64,000 nucleotides of DNA, from positions 1-64,000 of the forward strand of contig NZ_BOON01000040.1 of assembly GCF_016863255.1 (NCBI RefSeq). Reading direction: 5' to 3'. Positions 24,772 through 33,162 of this stretch are shown here, piece by piece. Made by a program: the position numbers and the translations under genes. Within the stretch, counting starts at the first letter, position 1, and every line of letters begins with the position of its first letter. The notes beneath the pieces are model-generated. The model saw only the letters and a list, made by a program, of their open reading frames with translations. It made no database searches and was not told where the DNA came from. The stretch comes from Planosporangium mesophilum (GTDB lineage: Bacteria > Actinomycetota > Actinomycetes > Mycobacteriales > Micromonosporaceae).

Positions 24772-26079
24772 ATGCCGAATCGGGGCCTCGAACCGCTGCG
24801 CGTGCCGGACGAATTCTGGCACCGCGATGACGTTGCGGCCGGGCTACGCGACCGCGACGTGGGAGCGCTGTTCAAGCTGATCCAGCGGTACACCGGCGCG
24901 AGCCAGACTCAGCTCGGTATCGCGGCCGGTCTGGAACAGGGCTACGTTAGTCGCATCATGGCTGGGCGCAAGGTCATGGCCATTGACGTCCTGGAGCGCA
25001 TCGCGGATGGCTGTGCCATGCCTGATCATGCGCGAATCACTCTCGGTCTTGCCGCACGGGGAAGCCTGGATACGGTCGCGCTCGCTATCGCGGACGGCTC
25101 GTCATCGACGCGGTTCGACCACGGCTCGCCAGATCAAGAGCTTGAGTCGCTGGAGTTGGCAAGGAGAGTCGCGGTGACCGACGTCGGGGAAGAGACGTTG
25201 GCCCGGTTGGAGCAGGCCGTGGACGACCTGGCGACCCGATACCCGGTGACTCCGCCCGACGAGCTGCTGCAAGCCGTGCGACGGCACCTGTCGTACGTGG
25301 CGCGTCTCGTGGAGGCCCGCAAGACTCTCGGCGAGCACCAGCGTCTCGTGGTCGTCGGAGGCTGGCTGTCGCTGCTGGCCGCCACGCTCGACATCGACCT
25401 CAAACACCATCGAGCCGCGCGGGCTCATCTGCGTACCGCGCAGGCCCTGGCGCTACAAGCCGGGCACGCCGAGATCCATGCGTGGTGCTTGGAGACGAAG
25501 GCGTGGAGCGTCCTGACCGACGGCGACTATTCCCATGCGCTCGCGCTTTCCCAAGCAGCGCAACGGATTGCGCCACCTGGCAGCTCGGCTCACGTACAGG
25601 CCACCGCGCAGGAGGGACGCGCGTGGGCACGACTGGGACAGCGCAAGGAGACCTCTGACGCGCTCAACCGGGTAGCCAAGTTGGTCTCGCCCATGCCCAG
25701 ACCGGACCGCCCCGAACACCACTACCGTTACGACCCGGGCAAGGCGGTCGCGTACACCGCGACCACTCTCGCATGGGTCGGGGATCCCGCAGCCGAGTCG
25801 TACGCGCGGGAGGTCATCTACCGGATGCGGACCGCCGAGACCGCTGGACGCTGGCCCCGCCGGGTCGCATCCGCCCAACTCGACCTGGCGCTCGCGCTTC
25901 TCGCCGTCGAAAAGCTCGATGAAGCGTGCGCCCACGCGCAGAACGCGCTTGAGTCCGGCCGCGTCGTTCCGTCGAATCACTGGCGGGCGCTGGAAGTAGT
26001 GGCAGCGGCCGAGTCGCGTGGCCTGCTCGAGGCCCGCGATCTGCGCGAGACGTACGAGGCCATGCGTCGCGGAGCCTGA
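24772..26079 (+). CDS. XRE-family regulator with C-terminal TPR-like helices
   Basis: The protein is 435 aa from ATG 24772. An upstream ATG is open, but the N-terminus EPLRVPDEFWHRDDV is the usual start of this actinomycete family. The helix-turn-helix lies at about 32-75 (YTGASQTQLGIAAGLEQGYV). The rest is alpha-helical with degenerate tetratricopeptide repeats from residue 150, as in regulators that bind a peptide or protein partner. It is divergent from two small genes that may be its targets. Confidence 0.85.
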   Translation: MPNRGLEPLRVPDEFWHRDDVAAGLRDRDVGALFKLIQRYTGASQTQLGIAAGLEQGYVSRIMAGRKVMAIDVLERIADGCAMPDHARITLGLAARGSLDTVALAIADGSSSTRFDHGSPDQELESLELARRVAVTDVGEETLARLEQAVDDLATRYPVTPPDELLQAVRRHLSYVARLVEARKTLGEHQRLVVVGGWLSLLAATLDIDLKHHRAARAHLRTAQALALQAGHAEIHAWCLETKAWSVLTDGDYSHALALSQAAQRIAPPGSSAHVQATAQEGRAWARLGQRKETSDALNRVAKLVSPMPRPDRPEHHYRYDPGKAVAYTATTLAWVGDPAAESYAREVIYRMRTAETAGRWPRRVASAQLDLALALLAVEKLDEACAHAQNALESGRVVPSNHWRALEVVAAAESRGLLEARDLRETYEAMRRGA

Positions 26080-26089
26080 TCCGCTAGAC

Positions 26090-26118
26090 CCGGCCGGCCA
26101 GCACGGCCAGGTTGTCGT
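26090..26118. repeat. 29-bp direct repeat, copy 1
   Basis: This 29-bp stretch is identical to 27003-27031 (offset 913 bp), and similarity continues for about 13 bp with 3 mismatches. On the minus strand both copies encode DNLAVLAGR; here it ends a 25-codon frame (26161 to 26084). The pair brackets the reductase-like gene at 26328. Confidence 0.85.
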
Positions 26119-26327
26119 CGCTAGTGCCGTGACCACGAACGTTCATGGTGTTGGATGACATGGTTCTGAGCCGCGAGTAGCGATCCCGACTGAGCGCGAG
26201 TTTGGGTCCTGGTGTCTTCCGGCGCGCTTCCTTCGGCGTGAGTTTGGGACCCGGGGCGCGTGCACCTCGAGCTCGCTGACGCGACGCCGCCTGGGCCGAC
26301 GCCGTAGTGGCGTTAGACTCGCCGGCC
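26119..26327. other. Intergenic region before the reductase-like gene
   Basis: No gene is supported here. It has an internal imperfect direct repeat (GCGAGTTTGGG near 26198 and GTGAGTTTGGG near 26238). A -10 hexamer TAGACT (26314-26319) lies 8 bp before the ATG at 26328. Confidence 0.4.
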
Positions 26328-26885
26328 ATGGGACTGCTTACCTTCAGCCTCAACCTCACCCTGGACGGTTGCGTCGACCACCAGGAGGGCATCGCCGACG
26401 ACGAGACGCACGCCTTCTTCACCCGTCTCATGGACGAGGGCGGGGCAATGCTGTGGGGTCGCGTCACCTACGAGATGATGGAGAGCTACTGGCCAGCCGT
26501 CGCCCGCGGCGACGAGGAGGCGCCGCCGGCCATGCGCGAGTGGGCGGTCAAGCTGGAGGCCAAACCCAAGTACGTGGTGTCGTCGACGCGCAAGGACTTC
26601 CCGTGGGCCAACAGCCACCACATCGCCGGTGATCTGCGCGAGGGCGTGCAGAAGCTCAAGGACGCGACCCCGGCCGGGGTCCTCCTCGGAAGCGGCAAGC
26701 TCGCGACCGAGCTCGACCGGCTCGACCTGATCGACGAGTACAAGATGCTCGTCCATCCCAGGATCGCCGGCCACGGCCCGACGCTGCACCAGGGCGGGCT
26801 GCCCGGCACGCGCCGGCTCGAGCTGCTCTCAGCGGAGCCGCTCCGCAACGGCGCGGTGGCCATGCACTACCGCCGCGCGCGCTGA
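26328..26885 (+). CDS. Dihydrofolate-reductase-fold (RibD C-terminal-like) protein
   Basis: This 185-aa protein belongs to the DHFR/RibD_C superfamily of NADPH-dependent reductases. Its start MGLLTFSLNLTLDGCVDH, the LWGRVTYEMM motif and the nucleotide-binding stretch GVLLGSGKLATELDRLDLIDEY are characteristic. Length is that of the stand-alone actinomycete members, whose substrates are mostly unknown. It has a near-leaderless promoter (TAGACT 8 bp upstream of ATG). The gene sits between two copies of a 29-bp direct repeat, so it may have been inserted or duplicated as a cassette. Confidence 0.85.
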   Translation: MGLLTFSLNLTLDGCVDHQEGIADDETHAFFTRLMDEGGAMLWGRVTYEMMESYWPAVARGDEEAPPAMREWAVKLEAKPKYVVSSTRKDFPWANSHHIAGDLREGVQKLKDATPAGVLLGSGKLATELDRLDLIDEYKMLVHPRIAGHGPTLHQGGLPGTRRLELLSAEPLRNGAVAMHYRRAR

Positions 26886-27031
26886 ATCACAGGAGTCGAT
26901 CGCCGCCAGCTCACCGGCAGCGCGGCGTCCTCCTTGCGCTCGCCGTGCAGCGCCGAACGACTCCTCGAAGGCGAGGACGTCTTCGAAGAGCCCGGTCGAG
27001 GGCCGGCCGGCCAGCACGGCCAGGTTGTCGT
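26886..27031 (-). pseudogene. Gene remnant adjoining direct-repeat copy 2
   Basis: On the minus strand a frame through the repeat continues as AGRPSTGLFEDVLAFEESFG with coding-like composition, then runs into the end of the reductase-like gene. No start codon or full domain is present. It looks like a fragment of a gene whose other end is lost. Confidence 0.35.
27003..27031. repeat. 29-bp direct repeat, copy 2
   Basis: Exact copy of 26090-26118 in the same orientation, 3 bp from the stop of the minus-strand gene at 27034. Confidence 0.85.
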
Positions 27032-27033
27032 GG

Positions 27034-27321
27034 CTAGCGGCGTGGGGCCCGGCGCATGCAGGCGACCGTGCCGCCCTGGTCGATGCTGACCAGTTCCCAC
27101 CCGTGGTCCTCCAGGAACTCCACGGCGGTGAGAATCACGTCGATCATCGCGTTGGCGCCGGACCGGCCGCCGAACGCCACGCCCACCGCCCGCGACGGTG
27201 ACGATCCGATCAGGATGTAGCGGAACGGGTACGCATCAAGCCGGACCCGGCCGGACAGGATGTCGTCAGCGACGAAGAGCCGGTCGGGGCGGGGCGGCAT
27301 CGTGCCGGCGGGATTGGTCAT
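27034..27321 (-). CDS. Small hypothetical protein (95 aa)
   Basis: The ATG-started 95-aa frame has good codon bias. The product begins with Pro/Arg-rich sequence and contains FRYILIGSSPSRAVGVAFGG and FLEDHGWELVSIDQGG, giving an alternating alpha/beta pattern. The C-terminal region resembles small DUF-type proteins in which a WELV-V/S motif precedes a final strand, but I cannot name one. It lies just downstream of the sugar-acid operon, in the same direction, 26 bp after the mannonate dehydratase stop, and may be cotranscribed. Confidence 0.65.
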   Translation of the reverse strand: MTNPAGTMPPRPDRLFVADDILSGRVRLDAYPFRYILIGSSPSRAVGVAFGGRSGANAMIDVILTAVEFLEDHGWELVSIDQGGTVACMRRAPRR

Positions 27322-27347
27322 GGGCGCACCCTATGACCTCGGCGCCG

Positions 27348-28577
27348 TCACCAGTCGTGGACGGTGCCGTCCTTGAGTCGGTTGAACGGCAGGTAGGCCG
27401 CCACGTACGGGTGCCGGGCGGCCGCCACCTCGTCCAGCTCGACGCCGAGCCCGGGCTGGTCGCCGGGGTGCAGGTAGCCGTCGGTGAACGTGAAGGACTG
27501 CCGGAACACCTCGTTGGTGAGCCGCCCGTGCTGCATGTACTCCTGGATGCCGAAGTTGTGGATCGCCAGGTCGAGGTGCAGCGCGGCGGCCATGCCGACG
27601 GGGGAGATGTCGGTGGGGCCGTGGATACCCGACTTGATCTGGTACTGCGCGGCGTAGTCGAGCAGCTTGCGCATGGCGGTGATGCCGCCGGTGTGGGTGA
27701 CCGCCGAGCGGACGTAGTCGATGAGCTGCTCGCGGATGAGGGTCTGGTAGTCCCAGACTGTGTTGAAGACCTCGCCGATCGCCAGGGGAGTGGTGGTGTG
27801 CTGGCGGACCAGTCGCAGCGCCTCCTGGTTCTCGGCCGGGGTGCAGTCCTCCAGCCAGAACAGGTCGTACGGTTCGAGCGCCTTGCCGAGCCTGGCGGCC
27901 TGGATCGGCGTCATCCGGTGGTGGCCGTCGTGCAGCAGCGGGAGGTCGGGGCCGAACTCGTTGCGGACCGCCTCGAAGACACCGGGTAGGTGGCGCAGGT
28001 ACGCGCGGGTGTCCCAGTCCTCCTCGGCCGGCAGGGGGGTGCGCTGCGCCGGCTCGTAGTCGTACCGCTTGCCGTCGGTGCCGGGCTGCGCCGCCACCCC
28101 GTACACGGCGTTGATGCCCGGGACCGAGGTCTGCACCCGGATCGACTTGTAGCCCATCTCGAGGTGCGAGCGGATCGAGTCGAACAGCTCCGGCAGGTCG
28201 CGGCCGGAGGCGTGGCCGTACGCCATGATGCCGGTCCGCGACGCGCCGCCGAGGAGCTGGTACAGGGGCATGCCGGCGGCCTTCGCCTTGATGTCCCACA
28301 GCGCCACGTCCACGGCGGCGATGGCGGCCATCGTGACCGGCCCGCGCCGCCAGTACGCCGAGCGGTACAGGAACTGCCAGGTGTCCTCGATGCGGTGCGG
28401 GTCCCGGCCGATCAGCAGCGGTACGACGTGGTCGGCCAGGTATGACGCGACGGACAGTTCACGTCCGTTGAGCGTGCCGTCGCCCAGGCCGGTGAGCCCC
28501 TCGTCGGTGGTGATCTTGAGGGTGACGAAGTTGCGGTCGGGGCTGGACACGATGACGTCCGCGCTGACGATCTTCAC
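27348..28577 (-). CDS. manD: D-mannonate dehydratase, enolase superfamily
   Basis: This 409-aa protein should convert D-mannonate to 2-keto-3-deoxy-D-gluconate. It matches the ManD (RspA) family along its length ([50 protein letters not shown]). Catalytic Arg147 and Tyr159 fall at the positions known for ManD, with His219, and the magnesium ligands are Asp217, Glu243 and Glu269 ([21 protein letters not shown]). Some ManD proteins have low activity and also use D-gluconate, so the true substrate needs assay. It is the last catabolic gene of the operon, 34 bp after the kinase. Confidence 0.92.
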   Translation of the reverse strand: MKIVSADVIVSSPDRNFVTLKITTDEGLTGLGDGTLNGRELSVASYLADHVVPLLIGRDPHRIEDTWQFLYRSAYWRRGPVTMAAIAAVDVALWDIKAKAAGMPLYQLLGGASRTGIMAYGHASGRDLPELFDSIRSHLEMGYKSIRVQTSVPGINAVYGVAAQPGTDGKRYDYEPAQRTPLPAEEDWDTRAYLRHLPGVFEAVRNEFGPDLPLLHDGHHRMTPIQAARLGKALEPYDLFWLEDCTPAENQEALRLVRQHTTTPLAIGEVFNTVWDYQTLIREQLIDYVRSAVTHTGGITAMRKLLDYAAQYQIKSGIHGPTDISPVGMAAALHLDLAIHNFGIQEYMQHGRLTNEVFRQSFTFTDGYLHPGDQPGLGVELDEVAAARHPYVAAYLPFNRLKDGTVHDW

Positions 28578-28611
28578 GGCGTACCTTTCTGCGGTGCTAC
28601 TGCGAGGTGGT

Positions 28612-29568
28612 TCAGCGGATGGTGCTTCCCGGCTCGTGGCCGTCCAGCATCGACAGTTCGTCCCGGCGCGGCAGGCCTTCCCAGTCGCCGCGGCTCGACA
28701 CCGCGAAGGCGCCGAGCGTGACCGCGCGGCGCAGGCAACCGGCGACGTCGAGGCCGTCGAGCCGGCCGGACAGGTACCCGGCGGTGAAGGCGTCGCCGGC
28801 GCCGACGGTGTCGACCGCGGTCACGGCCAGGGCGCCGGCGGTGTGGACGCCGTCGGGGGTGTACGCCCGGGCGCCGGCGGCGCCGAGCTTGACCAGGACG
28901 GTCCCGGCGCCGCGGTCGCGCAGGCCGGCAACGACTGCGGGGCCGTCCGCGCCCGGGTCGCCGACGAGGTCCAGCTCGTCTTCCGAGGCGACGACGATCG
29001 AGGCGTACGACGACAGCGGCGCCAGGACCGCCCGTGCCTCGTCGCGCGACCAGAGCCGGGCCCGGTAGTTGACGTCGAGGCAGACCGGGATGCCCGCGGC
29101 CGACGCGGTCTTCGCGGCCCACAGCGTGGCCTGCCGGGCACTCTCGGACAGGGCCGGGGTGATCCCGGTGAGGTGCAGGACGCGGGCGCCGGCGGCCAGC
29201 GGCCCGCGCAGGTCGTCGACCGCCAGCGCCGAACCGGCCGAGTCGGCCCGGCGGTACTGCACCCGGGTCAGGTCGGCGGTGCGCTGCTCCAGGAACATCA
29301 GGCCGGTCGGCCGCTCGGCGTCGCGGACCGCGCCGCCGGTGTCGACGCCCTCGCCGCGCAGCCGGCGCAGCACGTACTCGCCCAGCTCGTCGGCGCTGAC
29401 CCGGCCGGCCCACGCGGACCGGTGGCCGAGCCGGGCCAGGGCGATGGCGACGTTGGACTCCGCGCCGGCCAGGTGCATGCCCAGCGCGCCGCCGTCCGCG
29501 AGCGGCCCGGCGGAGCGCAGCGACACCATGGACTCGCCGAAGGTGAGGACGTCGGGGATCAGGGTCAT
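28612..29568 (-). CDS. kdgK: 2-keto-3-deoxygluconate-type kinase (PfkB family)
   Basis: This 318-aa sugar kinase has the PfkB signatures: N-terminal [10 protein letters not shown] and [15 protein letters not shown], and the C-terminal catalytic motif [13 protein letters not shown]. In this operon it should phosphorylate 2-keto-3-deoxy-gluconate and/or its galacto epimer made by the two dehydratases. Its start overlaps the aldolase stop (ATGA). Specificity between the gluco and galacto forms cannot be read from sequence, and some kinases of this family accept both. Confidence 0.88.
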   Translation of the reverse strand: MTLIPDVLTFGESMVSLRSAGPLADGGALGMHLAGAESNVAIALARLGHRSAWAGRVSADELGEYVLRRLRGEGVDTGGAVRDAERPTGLMFLEQRTADLTRVQYRRADSAGSALAVDDLRGPLAAGARVLHLTGITPALSESARQATLWAAKTASAAGIPVCLDVNYRARLWSRDEARAVLAPLSSYASIVVASEDELDLVGDPGADGPAVVAGLRDRGAGTVLVKLGAAGARAYTPDGVHTAGALAVTAVDTVGAGDAFTAGYLSGRLDGLDVAGCLRRAVTLGAFAVSSRGDWEGLPRRDELSMLDGHEPGSTIR

Positions 29569-30200
29569 GCCGGCCGTTCCGCGACCGCGGCGAGGTAGGC
29601 GCGGGCCCGGGCCCGCAGGTCGTCCAGGCTGCCGCCGGACGCGGCGTCCCCCACCAGGGGGCTGCCGACGCCGACGGCGATCGCGCCGGCGTCGAGGTAG
29701 CCGTGCAGCTGGTCCAGGCCGACGCCGCCGACCGCGGCGAACGGGATGTCCGGGAAGGGGTCACGCAGGGCCTTGAGGTACGCGGGACCGCCGAGTGACG
29801 CCGGGAACAGCTTGACCACGGACGCGCCCATCGCGATCGCGTTGTACGCCTCGGTCGGGGTGAGCGCACCGGCCGCGACCGGCAGTCCCCGGCGGGCCGC
29901 CTCCGCGATCGACTCCACGACGGCGGGGGTCACCACGAACTGCGCCCCCGCCGCGGCGACGTCGGCGACGGCGGCGGGTGTGAGCACGGTACCCGCGCCA
30001 ACCAGGGAACCCGAAGGGGCGTCGGAGCGGATCGCCTCGATGGCGCGCAGCGCGCCCGGAGTTGTCAGCGCCACCTCGACGAGGTGTACCCCTGACGCCA
30101 GCAGCGCCCGTCCGGCCGCGATCGCCGCGTCCGTGTCGGTACCCCGGATGATCGCCAGGATCCGCGCGGCGGCGAGCTGGGCGGTGAAGTCGACGGCCAT
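29565..30200 (-). CDS. eda: KDPG/KDPGal aldolase
   Basis: This 211-aa class I aldolase splits 2-keto-3-deoxy-6-phospho-gluconate or -galactonate to pyruvate and glyceraldehyde 3-phosphate. The Schiff-base lysine is Lys130 in VVKLFPAS, and the catalytic Glu42 is in VEVALTTPGA; GTVLT and GGV phosphate-site motifs are present. I chose ATG 30200; GTG 30209, overlapping the previous stop as GTGA, is the alternative. It overlaps the kinase start downstream. The symbol follows function; it could equally be called dgoA-like. Confidence 0.9.
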   Translation of the reverse strand: MAVDFTAQLAAARILAIIRGTDTDAAIAAGRALLASGVHLVEVALTTPGALRAIEAIRSDAPSGSLVGAGTVLTPAAVADVAAAGAQFVVTPAVVESIAEAARRGLPVAAGALTPTEAYNAIAMGASVVKLFPASLGGPAYLKALRDPFPDIPFAAVGGVGLDQLHGYLDAGAIAVGVGSPLVGDAASGGSLDDLRARARAYLAAVAERPA

Positions 30201-30205
30201 CCCGC

Positions 30206-31357
30206 TCACCACTCCGCGAACGAGCCGTCGGGGTGCCGCCACACCGGGCCGCGCCAGGCGTGACCGCGCTTGTCGGCTTCCCGTACCGCCTGCTCGTCGA
30301 TCTCGATGCCCAGACCCGGCCCGGTCAGCCGCTCGATGTGCCCGTCCACGAAGGCCAGTGGCGTCTTGTCCAGGCAGTAGTCGAGCACCTCGGCGCCCTG
30401 GTTGTAGTGGATGCCGATGCTCTGCTCCTGGATCAGGTAGTTGGGCGTGGCGAACCCGACCTGCAGGCAGGCCGCGAGGGCCAGCGGCCCGAGCGGGCAG
30501 TGCGGCGCGAGCTGCACGTCGTACACCTCGGCCAGTGCGGCGATCTTGCGTACCTCGGTGATGCCGCCGGCGTGCGACAGGTCCGGCTGGGCGACCGCGA
30601 TGCCGGCCTGGAGCACGGGCAGGAACTCCTGCCGGCTGTACAGCCGCTCGCCGGTGGACACCGGCGTGCTGGTCGACCGCACGAACTCGCCGATGAGGTG
30701 CGAGTTCTCCGGTACCACCGGCTCCTCGAGGAAGAACGGCCGGAACGGCTCCAGCAGCGGCGCGACCCGGCGGGCGTTGGCGAGGGTGAACCGGCCGTGG
30801 AAGTCGACGGCGACGTCGCGGTCGTTGCCGAGCACGTCGCGGGCGGCTTCCACCCGCCGCACCACCTCGTCGAGTTCGGCGACGGACGCGACCGGGCTCA
30901 TCCGGCCGGAGGCGTTCATCTTGACCGCGGTCAGCCCGGCCTCGACCTGGGCGGCGATGTGGTCGCGCACCTCGCTCGGCTCGTCACCGCCGACCCAGCC
31001 GTACACCCGGATCCGGTCCCGGACCGGGCCGCCGAGCAGCTGGTGCACCGGCGCGCCGTAGTGCTTGCCGGCGATGTCCCACAGCGCCTGGTCGAGCCCT
31101 GACACCGCGCTGGCGAGGATCGGCCCGCCCCGGTAGAACGAACCCTTGGTCATCACCTGCCAGTGGTCTTCGATGCGCAGCGCGTCCCGGCCGATCAGGA
31201 GCTCGCTGAGCTGCTCCACGGCGGTGCGTACGGTCTCCGACCGCCCCTCGCAGGTGGCCTCGCCCCAGCCGACGATGCCGCCTTCGGTCTCGACCCGGAC
31301 GAAGAGCCACCTCGGCGGGACGAGGAACGTCTCGACCCTGGTGATTGTCGTTGTCAT
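30206..31357 (-). CDS. dgoD: D-galactonate dehydratase
   Basis: The protein is 383 aa and aligns in memory with E. coli DgoD from end to end, including LPPRW-like N-terminus (LVPPRWLFV), GSFYRGGPIL, QPDLSHAGGITE, LAPHCPLGP, QEQSIGIHYN and the C-terminal W..P.WRH.DGS.AEW. Metal ligands are Asp185, Glu211 and Glu237, with His187 and His286 as acid/base residues. It dehydrates D-galactonate to 2-keto-3-deoxy-D-galactonate. It starts 4 bp after the permease stop. Confidence 0.94.
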   Translation of the reverse strand: MTTTITRVETFLVPPRWLFVRVETEGGIVGWGEATCEGRSETVRTAVEQLSELLIGRDALRIEDHWQVMTKGSFYRGGPILASAVSGLDQALWDIAGKHYGAPVHQLLGGPVRDRIRVYGWVGGDEPSEVRDHIAAQVEAGLTAVKMNASGRMSPVASVAELDEVVRRVEAARDVLGNDRDVAVDFHGRFTLANARRVAPLLEPFRPFFLEEPVVPENSHLIGEFVRSTSTPVSTGERLYSRQEFLPVLQAGIAVAQPDLSHAGGITEVRKIAALAEVYDVQLAPHCPLGPLALAACLQVGFATPNYLIQEQSIGIHYNQGAEVLDYCLDKTPLAFVDGHIERLTGPGLGIEIDEQAVREADKRGHAWRGPVWRHPDGSFAEW

Positions 31358-31361
31358 GCCC

Positions 31362-32177
31362 TCAGCCCTTGGTGGCGCCGGCGGTCAGGCCGGAGACGAC
31401 GTACTTCTGGACGAACAGCGCGATCAGCATGATCGGTAGCGTGACCACGGTCGCCGCGGCCATCAGCCCGCCCCAGTCGATGCTCGCGTACCCGACGAAG
31501 TCGAAGATCGCGACCGGGAGCGTCTTGGTGTCGGCCCCGGACAGTACGAGCGCGAACATGAAGTTGTTCCAGGAGAAGATGAACGACAGGATCCCGGCGG
31601 TCGCGATGCCCGGCATGGACAGCGGCAGCGTGATCCGGCGGAACGCACCGATGTGGGTCAACCCGTCGACCAGCGCGGCCTCCTCGAGCTCCATCGGCAG
31701 GCCGTCGAAGAAGCCCATCATGATGTACACGATCAGTGGCAGCGACACGAACATGTGGCTCAGGATCAGCACGGTGAAGCCGCCGACCATGCGCAGGTTG
31801 GAGAAGACGTAGTACCAGGGCACCAGCAGCGACACGCCGGGGATGACCCGTGCCATCAGCACCACGAGCGCGGACTTCTTCATGCTGAAGCGGCTCATCG
31901 AGTACGCCGCCGGCACGCCCAGGATCAGCGACAGCACGGTGGCCGCGAACGCGACCCACAGGCTGTTGCCGATGAACTGGACGTAGTTCGCCTGCTGCAG
32001 GACCTTGGTGTAGTTCTCCAGGGTCGGCGAGAAGGCCAGCGCCTTGCTCGAGTCGTAGATGTCGACGTTCGTCTTGAACGAGGCCGCGACCATCCACAGC
32101 AGCGGCGCCACCATCGAGAGCACCACGACGACCAGGGCGACCACGCGGAAAACCCGGTAGGGGGTACGGGTCTTCAT
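31362..32177 (-). CDS. Sugar ABC importer permease (MalG-like)
   Basis: This 271-aa inner-membrane protein has six predicted helices and the EAA-like loop EEAALVDGLTHIGAFRRITLPL that docks the ATPase (shown by position about residues 182-203). It belongs to the carbohydrate uptake transporter-1 family. The start ATG overlaps the stop of the other permease (ATGA). No ATPase gene is in the operon, so it probably shares a general MsiK-type ATPase encoded elsewhere, as is usual in actinomycetes. Confidence 0.92.
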   Translation of the reverse strand: MKTRTPYRVFRVVALVVVVLSMVAPLLWMVAASFKTNVDIYDSSKALAFSPTLENYTKVLQQANYVQFIGNSLWVAFAATVLSLILGVPAAYSMSRFSMKKSALVVLMARVIPGVSLLVPWYYVFSNLRMVGGFTVLILSHMFVSLPLIVYIMMGFFDGLPMELEEAALVDGLTHIGAFRRITLPLSMPGIATAGILSFIFSWNNFMFALVLSGADTKTLPVAIFDFVGYASIDWGGLMAAATVVTLPIMLIALFVQKYVVSGLTAGATKG

Positions 32178-33103
32178 CGCTGGGCCTCCTTCTTCCGGCG
32201 GGCCGTCAGGGCCCACATCAAGCCGATAATGATCAGGAAGAAGATGATGAGGACGGTGGAGGAGACGCCGTACTCGTTGTAGTCGAAGCTGAGCCCGTAG
32301 GCGTACACGTTGAGCGTCTCGACCTCGTGGAACGAGCCGCCGCCCTTGCCCTTGGTGGCGTAGAGGATGTCGAACGTCTTCAGGGCGTCGATGCCGCGCA
32401 GCAGGACCGCCACGATCACCGTGGGCATCACCAGCGGCAGGGTGACGTGCCGGAACCGCTGCCAGGTGCTGGCGCCGTCGATGAGCGCCGCCTCCTGGGG
32501 CTCGTCCGACAGGGAGGTCAGACCCGCGAGCAGGATCAGCGCGACCATCGGGGTCCACTGCCAGATGTCGATGAAGATCGTCGTCGGCAGCGCCGAGGCC
32601 TTACCCGCGAGCCACGGCTGCGGCCCGATCCCGACCCAGCCCAGCAGTTGGTTCGCCATCCCGATGTTGGGGTCGAAGATGAGGCGCCACATCATGCCGA
32701 CCGCGACCGGCGTGGCCACCAGCGGCATCAGGATCGCCACCCGTACCCACCGCTCACCGCGGAACGGCCGCCACAGCAGCAGGGCGATCCCCATGCCTGC
32801 GACGACCTCGAAGAGCAGCGCGATACCGGTGAACGAGACGGTCCGCGCCACGGCCGGCCAGAACCGGTCGGTGTCGGAGAGCACGTCGAGGTAGTTCTTG
32901 AAGCCGATGAACTCGGACTCGGCCCGTACCGACCCCTCGGCGTCGGTCAGGCTGAGGTAGACCGTCCAGGCCAGCGGGAAGACGATGAGCGCGGCGACGA
33001 ACGCCATGGCGGGCGCCGCGAAGAGCCATTTGCGGTGGTCGTTGGCCCAGCGCGACCACGCTGACGTGTCGGATGCCGGGGCGGGTGTGGTGACGGTAGC
33101 CAT
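32174..33103 (-). CDS. Sugar ABC importer permease (MalF-like)
   Basis: This 309-aa protein has six membrane helices after a 35-residue cytoplasmic lead, and the EAA-type loop EPQEAALIDGASTWQRFRHV (about residues 210-229). It pairs with the downstream MalG-like permease. ATG 33103 is chosen because GGAGAG lies about 7 bases upstream. It follows the binding-protein gene after a strong hairpin. Confidence 0.92.
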   Translation of the reverse strand: MATVTTPAPASDTSAWSRWANDHRKWLFAAPAMAFVAALIVFPLAWTVYLSLTDAEGSVRAESEFIGFKNYLDVLSDTDRFWPAVARTVSFTGIALLFEVVAGMGIALLLWRPFRGERWVRVAILMPLVATPVAVGMMWRLIFDPNIGMANQLLGWVGIGPQPWLAGKASALPTTIFIDIWQWTPMVALILLAGLTSLSDEPQEAALIDGASTWQRFRHVTLPLVMPTVIVAVLLRGIDALKTFDILYATKGKGGGSFHEVETLNVYAYGLSFDYNEYGVSSTVLIIFFLIIIGLMWALTARRKKEAQR

Positions 33104-33121
33104 CAGTTCTCTCCAGGTCGA

Positions 33122-33156
33122 CTCAGGTGGCGGAGCGGTCGGCTCCGCCACCTGAG
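33122..33156 (-). terminator. Intercistronic hairpin after the binding-protein gene
   Basis: Perfect 15-bp arms (CTCAGGTGGCGGAGC at 33122-33136, complement at 33142-33156) with a 5-nt loop begin 6 bp after the binding-protein stop and end 18 bp before the permease start. Such hairpins often allow excess binding protein by partial termination or protection of upstream mRNA. Confidence 0.8.
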
Positions 33157-33162
33157 GTCGGC

